Below, in pieces: positions 1-4,383 of a stretch of 5,329 nt of DNA. The notes below the pieces were generated by a model, which saw only the letters and a program-made list of their open reading frames with translations, searched no databases and had not been told where the DNA came from. The position numbers were made by a program, and so were the translations under genes. Position 1 is the stretch's first letter. Each line of letters opens with the position of its first letter. Source of the DNA: Burkholderiales bacterium (GTDB lineage: Bacteria; Pseudomonadota; Gammaproteobacteria; Burkholderiales; Burkholderiaceae_C); assembly GCA_947462175.1 (NCBI GenBank), contig CANHOE010000206.1:1-5329 (forward strand), written 5' to 3'.

Positions 1-93
1 CGCAGGGGTGACCGTCCAGACGACGTGATAGCCGACGTAGATCGCCAGCACGAAGATGATCAGGTTGGTGATCGTCGGCGAGATGATGTCCAT
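1..93 (-). CDS. pntAB: NAD(P) transhydrogenase subunit alpha 2, partial
   Basis: This is the first 31 codons of the small membrane part of the alpha subunit of proton-translocating NAD(P) transhydrogenase; the rest lies beyond the left edge. It starts at the ATG complementary to 91-93. The visible protein begins MDIISPTITNLIIFVLAIYV and continues GYHVVWTVTPA: a short polar N-terminus followed by a hydrophobic first membrane helix, ending in the VVW-VTPAL signature typical of PntAB. In the family this roughly 100-residue protein supplies inner-membrane helices that, with PntB, form the proton channel. It starts 15 bases after the stop of pntAA on the same strand, so the two are almost certainly co-transcribed. 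A weak GGAAC ribosome-binding site lies about 9 bases upstream. The split into PntAA and PntAB, rather than one fused PntA as in E. coli, is common in alpha- and betaproteobacteria. Confidence 0.9.
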   Translation of the reverse strand, partial: MDIISPTITNLIIFVLAIYVGYHVVWTVTPA

Positions 94-108
94 GGGGTGT
101 CGTTCCGT

Positions 109-1236
109 TTACTTTCTCTTGACCTCGCCCGCCTGAGTCATCAGGCAGGCGGCAACGATGTCGTCGTCCATCGGCACGTTGAAGGTGCCCTCTTTGGTGA
201 TCACCAGCTTCAGGAAATCGATGACGTTGCGCGCATACAGCGCCGACGCATCGGCGGCGACCAGCGCCGGCAGGTTGGTTTCACCCACGATGGTGACGCC
301 ATGCTTGAGCACCGTCTTGTCGGCCTCCGACAACGGGCAGTTGCCGCCACCGTTCGGGCCTTTGCCGGCCGCGATGTCGACGATCACCGAACCTGGCTTC
401 ATCGCCTTGACCATGTCTTCGGTGATCAGCGTGGGTGCGGCGCGTCCAGGGATCAAGGCCGTGGAGATGACGATGTCAGCGGCGGCCACCCGCTTGGCCA
501 CTTCGACCTTCTGGCGGTCCAGCCAGCTCTGCGGCATCGGCTTCGCGTAGCCACCGACGCCGACCGCCGCCTCCTTTTCTTCCGGCGTGTCGTAGGACAC
601 CTCGATGAACTTGGCACCCAGCGATTCGACCTGTTCCTTCACACTGGGCCGCACGTCGCTGGCTTCGATCACCGCGCCCAACCGCTTGGCCGTGGCAATC
701 GCCTGCAAGCCAGCCACGCCCACACCCAGGATCACCACCCGGGCGGCTTTCACCGTGCCGGCCGCTGTCATCAGCATCGGAAAGAAGCGCTGGTACTTGT
801 CTGCGGCGATCATCACCGCCTTGTAGCCAGCGATGTTGGCCTGCGAACTCAACACGTCCATGCTTTGCGCGCGGGTGGTGCGCGGTGCGGCCTCCAGCGC
901 GAAACTGGTGAGACCCGCCGCCGCCAGCCGTTGCAGGCCCTCGGCATCGAACGGGTTGAGCATGCCGACCAGCGCCGCGCCGGATTTGAGGAGCGGCCAC
1001 TCGGGCTCGCTGGGCGCGCGCACCTTCAGCACCAGTTCGCAGCCGAAAGCGCCCGCCGCGTCGGTGATCTCGGCCCCGGCAGCGGTGTAGGCCTCGTCGG
1101 TGGCGCTGGCGGCCACACCCGCACCCGACTGGATGCGCAGCGTATGTCCCAGGGCCTTCAGCTTCTTGGCGGTTTCGGGTGTGACAGCCACCCGCGTTTC
1201 CCCTGCCGCCGTTTCGAGCGGAACGCCTATCAGCAT
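109..1236 (-). CDS. pntAA: Re/Si-specific NAD(P)(+) transhydrogenase subunit alpha 1
   Basis: This is the soluble NAD(H)-binding domain I of proton-translocating transhydrogenase, which passes hydride from NADH to NADP+ using the proton gradient and so supplies NADPH. The 375-residue protein has the usual length for the split form. Residues 1 to about 140 form the alanine dehydrogenase/PNT N-terminal domain, starting MLIGVPLE and containing the conserved TTRAQSMD and SSQANIAGYKA segment at about 120-140. A Rossmann NAD-binding domain follows, with GVGVAG at 171-176, EASDVRP at 191-197, ALIPGRAAPTLIT at about 240-252 and VDIAAGKGPNGGGNCPL at about 276-292. The C-terminal MDDDIVAACLMTQAGEV ends the domain without membrane helices, consistent with pntAB encoding those separately just downstream. 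The frame could also begin at a TTG one codon earlier (1239), but a strong GAGGAGG site lies 5 bases before the ATG and only 2 before the TTG, so the ATG is preferred. Confidence 0.96.
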   Translation of the reverse strand: MLIGVPLETAAGETRVAVTPETAKKLKALGHTLRIQSGAGVAASATDEAYTAAGAEITDAAGAFGCELVLKVRAPSEPEWPLLKSGAALVGMLNPFDAEGLQRLAAAGLTSFALEAAPRTTRAQSMDVLSSQANIAGYKAVMIAADKYQRFFPMLMTAAGTVKAARVVILGVGVAGLQAIATAKRLGAVIEASDVRPSVKEQVESLGAKFIEVSYDTPEEKEAAVGVGGYAKPMPQSWLDRQKVEVAKRVAAADIVISTALIPGRAAPTLITEDMVKAMKPGSVIVDIAAGKGPNGGGNCPLSEADKTVLKHGVTIVGETNLPALVAADASALYARNVIDFLKLVITKEGTFNVPMDDDIVAACLMTQAGEVKRK

Positions 1237-1241
1237 CAATG

Positions 1242-1248
1242 CCTCCTC
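1242..1248 (-). promoter_or_regulatory. Ribosome-binding site of pntAA
   Basis: On the minus strand this reads GAGGAGG, a near-perfect Shine-Dalgarno sequence. It ends 5 bases before the ATG at 1236-1234 and 2 bases before the TTG at 1239-1237, and so decides between two adjacent in-frame starts in favour of the ATG. Confidence 0.8.
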
Positions 1249-1396
1249 AAACCGATCGGGAGCGCCCCTGCGCCGCTCCTACAAGCCGCTATTGTCCCTA
1301 GATTACGAGGCTCTCAGCATGCTGCACACCTGCCCCATCGACTGGAGCGCGCGGCAGCAACCCCGGCCGAGGGTTGATCCCTGACTCGCCGCTACC
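1249..1396. promoter_or_regulatory. Divergent intergenic region between pntAA and nudJ
   Basis: This gap separates pntAA (minus) from the Nudix-mnmA pair (plus), so promoters for both units are expected here. On the minus strand a TAATCT (complement of about 1299-1304) and a GACAAT a few bases closer to pntAA are the best -10-like candidates, but neither has a good -35 partner at 16-18 bases. A small inverted repeat, GGAGCG at 1259-1264 and CGCTCC at 1274-1279, would form a 6-bp hairpin in the pntAA leader just upstream of its ribosome-binding site. On the plus strand I find no convincing sigma-70 promoter. Promoter placement is therefore inferred from gene orientation rather than seen. Confidence 0.35.
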
Positions 1397-1897
1397 ATGA
1401 AGGTCATGAAAAAGCGCTGGAAACCCAACGTCACCGTGGCGGCAGTCATCGAAAAGGACGGTCGCTTTCTGCTGATTGAAGAGCACACCCCGGAGGGCTT
1501 GCGGCTGAACAACCCAGCCGGGCACCTCGACCCGGCCGAGTCGCCGCAGGAAGGCGCGGTGCGCGAGGTGCTGGAAGAAACCACCCGCGAGTTCACCCCG
1601 CTGGCCGTGGTCGGCATCTACCTCGGCCGCTTCCAGCGACCGGGGCGTGGCGAGGATGTCACTTACCTGCGCATTGCCTACTCCGGCACGGTTGGCGAGC
1701 CCCTGCCGGGCCGCACGCTCGACCACGGGATCGTGCGCACGCTGTGGATGACACTCGACGAAGTCCGCGCCAGCGTGGCGAGGCACCGTAGCACGATGGT
1801 GCTACGAAGCATCGAGGACCACGTCGCCGGCAAGCGGTATCCGCTGACGCTGATCACCACCGAGGCGAGCGTCTACATGCCGGATCTGGTGCCGTGA
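1397..1897 (+). CDS. nudJ: Nudix hydrolase, NudJ-like phosphatase
   Basis: This is a Nudix-family hydrolase of 166 residues. The Nudix box GX5EX7REUXEEXGU is seen at residues 42-64: G42, E48, R56-E57, V58 and E60-E61, with the normally conserved glycine replaced by Thr63. The N-terminal strand NVTVAAVIE, the following FLLIEEHTPEGLRLNNPAGHL, and the later YLGRF and VTYLRIAYSG strands match the NudJ (YmfB) group. E. coli NudJ hydrolyses nucleoside di- and triphosphates and HMP-pyrophosphate with a divalent metal; the substrate here is inferred. The gene sits directly before mnmA, as nudJ does in E. coli, and overlaps it by 4 bases, which supports the assignment. The start is uncertain: ATG at 1397 and ATG at 1406 are both in frame, neither has a good ribosome-binding site, and the homologous region begins only at about residue 9. 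Confidence 0.85.
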   Translation: MKVMKKRWKPNVTVAAVIEKDGRFLLIEEHTPEGLRLNNPAGHLDPAESPQEGAVREVLEETTREFTPLAVVGIYLGRFQRPGRGEDVTYLRIAYSGTVGEPLPGRTLDHGIVRTLWMTLDEVRASVARHRSTMVLRSIEDHVAGKRYPLTLITTEASVYMPDLVP

Positions 1898-3060
1898 GCG
1901 CGAAGCGACGGGTGGTGGTGGGCCTCAGTGGCGGCGTGGATTCCGCGGTCAGTGCGCACCTGCTGAAGCAGCAGGGGCACGAGGTCATCGGCATCTTCAT
2001 GAAGAACTGGGAGGACGACGATGACAGTGAATACTGTTCCTCCCGCCAGGACTTCCTTGACGCCGCATCGGTCGCCGACGTGCTGGGCATCGAGATCGAG
2101 CATGTCAACTTTGCCGCCGACTACAAGGACCGGGTGTTTGCCGACTTCCTGCGCGAGTACCAGGCGGGCCGCACGCCGAACCCCGATGTGCTGTGCAATG
2201 CCGAAATCAAGTTCAAGGCCTTCCTCGACCATGCGATGCGGCTTGGTGCCGAGTGCATCGCGACCGGACATTACGCACGCGTGAGGCAAGTAGCGCCGGG
2301 TCCGAGCACTGCCGATTCTGCACGGGTGGGGCAAGTGGGCAGCTCGTTTCAACTGCTCAAGGGCCTGGACCCGCTGAAGGACCAGAGTTACTTCCTGCAC
2401 CGCCTGAGCCAGGCGCAGCTGTCGAAGACGCTGTTCCCGGTTGGTGAACTGCCCAAGACCGAAGTTCGGCGCATCGCCGAAGAGATCGGCCTGCCGAACG
2501 CGAAGAAGAAGGACAGCACCGGCATCTGCTTCATCGGTGAGCGGCCGTTTCGCGAGTTCCTCAACCGCTACCTGGCGCACACGCCCGGCCCGATCAAGGA
2601 CGACCGCGGGCGGGTGATCGGCGAGCACGTCGGGCTGAGCTTCTACACGCTGGGTCAGCGCAAGGGCATCGGCATTGGCGGCTTGAAGGCGCGCGGCGCC
2701 GTTCGTGGTGGCAGCGATCACGCACCGTGGTTCACCGCACGCAAGGACATGGCCAGCAACACGCTGTATGCGGTGCAGGGCCACGACCATCCGTGGCTGC
2801 AGTCAGAGGCCCTGGTCACTGACGATGCCAGTTGGGTTGCTGGACAGGCGCCTTTGCCGGGCCCGCTGAAGGCCAAGACTCGCTACCGACAAGCCGATGC
2901 ACCTTGCCTGCTGGAAGGCGCCACGGTGACTCACGCCTTCAGACTGTTGTTTTCGACACCGCAGTGGGCGGCCACGCCAGGACAGTCGGCGGTGTTGTAC
3001 GACGGCGACATCTGTCTCGGCGGCGGCGTGATTTCGCAGGTGCAATCGGCTTTCCCATAG
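1894..3060 (+). CDS. mnmA: tRNA-specific 2-thiouridylase MnmA
   Basis: MnmA (TrmU) makes 2-thiouridine at the wobble position U34 of Lys, Glu and Gln tRNAs. It adenylates C2 with ATP and accepts persulfide sulfur from the IscS/Tus relay. Seen here: the PP-loop ATP site SGGVDS at residues 12-17; the proteobacterial acidic stretch WEDDDDSEYC at about 39-48; nucleophile Cys101 in NPDVLCN; GHYAR at 125-129; KDQSYFL at about 162-168; catalytic persulfide Cys212 in STGICFIGER; TLGQRKGIGIGG at about 252-263; and the C-terminal beta-barrel ending TPGQSAVLYDGD and CLGGGVI. At 388 residues it is about 20 longer than E. coli MnmA, partly because of an extra loop after GHYAR (residues about 130-151). The GTG start overlaps the Nudix stop as GTGA (1894-1897) with only a weak ribosome-binding site, so translational coupling is likely. 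Both catalytic cysteines are present, so it should be active. Confidence 0.97.
   Translation: MSAKRRVVVGLSGGVDSAVSAHLLKQQGHEVIGIFMKNWEDDDDSEYCSSRQDFLDAASVADVLGIEIEHVNFAADYKDRVFADFLREYQAGRTPNPDVLCNAEIKFKAFLDHAMRLGAECIATGHYARVRQVAPGPSTADSARVGQVGSSFQLLKGLDPLKDQSYFLHRLSQAQLSKTLFPVGELPKTEVRRIAEEIGLPNAKKKDSTGICFIGERPFREFLNRYLAHTPGPIKDDRGRVIGEHVGLSFYTLGQRKGIGIGGLKARGAVRGGSDHAPWFTARKDMASNTLYAVQGHDHPWLQSEALVTDDASWVAGQAPLPGPLKAKTRYRQADAPCLLEGATVTHAFRLLFSTPQWAATPGQSAVLYDGDICLGGGVISQVQSAFP
2275..2338 (+). repeat. In-frame imperfect direct repeat inside mnmA
   Basis: The 19-base segment 2275-2293 (GCACGCGTGAGGCAAGTAG) recurs at 2320-2338 (GCACGGGTGGGGCAAGTGG) with 16 of 19 bases identical. The offset is 45 bases, exactly 15 codons. 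The two copies encode ARVRQVA (residues 128-134) and ARVGQVG (143-149). The insert they bound is the part of this MnmA that is longer than E. coli MnmA between GHYAR and the LLKGLD segment. A past duplication is an inference; two of the three mismatches are at third codon positions. Confidence 0.7.
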
Positions 3061-3117
3061 AGGGCCGAAAGGCCGAAAACTCGGGGGACCGACGGGCTTG
3101 CGTGAGGACCCGTCGAA

Positions 3118-3834
3118 GTGAATTTCCACTTGCGAGTCCGCGGCCCCATGCGCCACGCCTTCCAGATTGCGTCTTTCGTTGTGAGTTCACTCTGTGCAGT
3201 TGCCGCGCACGCGGCAACTGTCGCGGTGGTCGTCAATGATGCGGTGGGTCAACCTCTTTCGCGTGCGATGGTGTCGCTGGAGCCGCTGGCAGGCAAGCTG
3301 CCGATCAAGCCGACGCCGTTGGCCGAGGTCGCCCATATCAAGCGCCAGTTCAATCTGCAGGTCAACGTGCTGGCGATTTGGATCTTCGAGGAAGCCGCGG
3401 GGCACTGGCGAACGCTGCATGCCGGGGGCTTGATGATCACCTTGTCGGTGAACCTCTCGACTCGCGAACTGCTCGACCAGGAGCTTCTGAAGAAGTTCGA
3501 TGCCTTGCTGGTCAAGCACCAGGTGCCTGCCAAAGCGCTCTGCCTGGAAATCACCGAGAGCGCGATCATGGACGACCCTCAGCGAGCTCAGGCGACGCTG
3601 GACAGGCTGAGTGCACTGGGCTTCAAGCGGTCGATCGACGACTTCGGTACCGGCTATTCATCATTGGCCTATCTCAAGCGCCTTCCTGCGGACGAGTTGA
3701 AGATCGACCAGTTGTTCGTCGGTAGCATGAAAACCGATCCCGACGACGCGAAGATCCTCCGCTCGACGATTGATCTGGCGCACAACCTGAGCCTGACTGT
3801 CGTCGCCGAAGGCGTCGAGAACGCGAAGGTGTGA
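3118..3834 (+). CDS. Chimeric ORF: secreted cupredoxin-like N-terminus fused to partial EAL domain
   Basis: This is a 238-codon frame joining two unrelated pieces. From the ATG at 3148 (codon 11) the protein begins MRHAFQIASFVVSSLCAVAA, a clear Sec signal peptide cleaved near AHA-A. TVAVVVNDAVGQPLSRAMVSLEP and IKPTPLAEVAHIKRQFN follow, which resemble the start of plastocyanin-like 'methylamine utilization protein' cupredoxins. That family would continue into its copper site; instead, at about codons 85-87 (near 3370-3378), the text becomes IWIFEEAAGHW and the second half of an EAL domain: LSVNLS (109-114), LEITES (143-148), DDFGTGYSSL (174-183), LKID (194-197), VAEGVE (229-234). The N-terminal EAL motif is absent and the frame ends at a TGA before the domain ends. 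A phosphodiesterase placed behind a signal peptide and lacking half its catalytic core should not work, so this is probably a gene remnant. A GTG at 3118 has GAGGA 9 bases upstream and is an alternative to the ATG. Confidence 0.7.
   Translation: MNFHLRVRGPMRHAFQIASFVVSSLCAVAAHAATVAVVVNDAVGQPLSRAMVSLEPLAGKLPIKPTPLAEVAHIKRQFNLQVNVLAIWIFEEAAGHWRTLHAGGLMITLSVNLSTRELLDQELLKKFDALLVKHQVPAKALCLEITESAIMDDPQRAQATLDRLSALGFKRSIDDFGTGYSSLAYLKRLPADELKIDQLFVGSMKTDPDDAKILRSTIDLAHNLSLTVVAEGVENAKV
3197..3220. repeat. Perfect 11-bp inverted repeat with 2-base centre
   Basis: CAGTTGCCGCG at 3197-3207 is followed by CA and then by its exact reverse complement CGCGGCAACTG at 3210-3220. As RNA this would form a strong hairpin of about 10 bp with a GCAC loop. 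It falls inside the signal-peptide cleavage region of the chimeric frame (codons for AVAAHAAT), so part of the symmetry may come from repeated alanine codons. There is no following T-run, so it is not a classical terminator. Confidence 0.6.
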
Positions 3835-3981
3835 GGCATGCTGCGCGATCTCAACTGTGATCAGGCGCAGGGGTATCACATGGGCAAGCCGACGCCAGCC
3901 GATGCCTTCGCCAACTGGTCGGTCGGCTGGCTGACCCAGCGACGTCCGATCGATCTGGCGTCGACATTCATGCTGCATTGA
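3376..3981 (+). pseudogene. EAL-domain (c-di-GMP phosphodiesterase) gene remnant with internal TGA
   Basis: This is the surviving 3' part of an EAL-domain signalling gene. In EAL proteins the metal and cyclic-di-GMP ligands come from the N-terminal E-x-L motif, the Asn of LSVNLS, the Glu of LEITES, the Asp pair of DDFGTGYSS, the Lys of LKID, the Glu of EGVE and a final Gln before GY. The E-x-L motif is missing because the gene is truncated at about 3376. After EGVENAKV a TGA (3832-3834) interrupts the frame, yet the same frame resumes at once as GMLRDLNCDQAQGYHMGKPT and continues ADAFANW to a natural stop at 3979-3981, which is the expected end of the domain. Related proteins carry a tryptophan at this point (V-W-x-L-L-R), so a TGG to TGA change is the simplest explanation. 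An upstream GGDEF or sensor region would have been expected but is not present in this window. Confidence 0.8.
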
Positions 3982-4383
3982 GCCGCTGTCGCGTGACCGA
4001 GGCAAGTCGCCAGAGGTGATCCTCTGCGCTCGACGAGCGCAGTGTTCAGATGACCGAACGGCCGTTCAGTCGATCAGTCGGGCTCGGCGTGCTGTCGCCG
4101 AGGGCGCGACGCGATTCCTGGAGCGCCTGGAATTCAAGATCGGCCTGCAGGCAGGCGTCGAGACCAAAGGCCGTGCCCATGTCGCCCATGTCATCGGCAT
4201 CCCGAACTTTGCGCACGGCAGCCCATCGCCCCCTGAGGGCGCGCCACCACGCAATGTTCTGGACTTTTCGCACGACGACTCCCGATGACAACTGCTGCGA
4301 AGAATGGTGCCAGTGTGGCAAGACACTGACGTGACGGTGTTGGGATTTGACACAGTTATGACGTGCACTTCACAACACATGGG
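3982..4383. other. 400-base region with no recognised gene
   Basis: This stretch lies between the end of the EAL remnant and the end of the LysR-type gene. Open frames of about 90 codons exist on both strands (4016-4288 plus, 4046-4321 minus, in the same codon register). Both show G/C bias at third positions, so codon use does not decide between them. The minus frame includes DADDMGDMGTAFGLDACLQA and the plus frame includes ATRFLERLEFKIGLQAGVET; I recognise neither, and neither has a clear ribosome-binding site. It could be intergenic DNA or another eroded gene fragment beside the EAL remnant. Inverted repeats near its left end are listed separately, and a 6-bp pair CAGTGT/ACACTG occurs at 4311-4328. 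Confidence 0.4.
4011..4042. repeat. Two overlapping inverted repeats downstream of EAL remnant
   Basis: CAGAGG (4011-4016), TGAT, CCTCTG (4021-4026) forms a perfect 6-bp hairpin. Sharing its last three bases, CTGCGCTCG (4024-4032), A, CGAGCGCAG (4034-4042) is a perfect 9-bp inverted repeat. They begin 30 bases after the ancestral stop of the EAL gene, where a transcript end would be expected, but no T-run follows on either strand, so a rho-independent terminator is not supported. A further 12-base palindrome, GAACGGCCGTTC, lies at 4056-4067. Confidence 0.5.

Noticed and set aside
25..1377. A 450-codon open frame on the plus strand across pntAA
   Set aside because: It lies antisense to a clearly identified pntAA, is rich in His, Arg and Gly as expected from the complement of high-G+C coding DNA, and matches no family I recognise.
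1298..1786. A 162-codon minus-strand frame over the Nudix gene and the divergent gap
   Set aside because: It overlaps the Nudix box in antisense, has no recognisable domain, and its codon pattern is that of a shadow frame.
1873..2790. A 305-codon open frame on the minus strand across mnmA
   Set aside because: It is antisense to the conserved catalytic core of MnmA; the frame is open only because of the codon bias of mnmA.
3063..3074. GGCC-GAAA-GGCC hairpin just after mnmA as a terminator
   Set aside because: The stem has only 4 bp and the following bases are GAAAAC rather than a T-run; too weak to call as a terminator.
3118..3834. The signal peptide plus EAL fusion as a new periplasmic cyclic-di-GMP sensor
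   Set aside because: The EAL half lacks its N-terminal catalytic motif and is cut by a stop codon, and the cupredoxin half ends before its copper site, so loss of function is more likely than a new sensor.
4347..4375. TTGACA at 4347-4352 as a -35 box of a plus-strand promoter
   Set aside because: The hexamer 17 bases downstream (TCACAA) is a poor -10 box, and transcription would run antisense into the argP-type gene with no plus-strand gene to serve.
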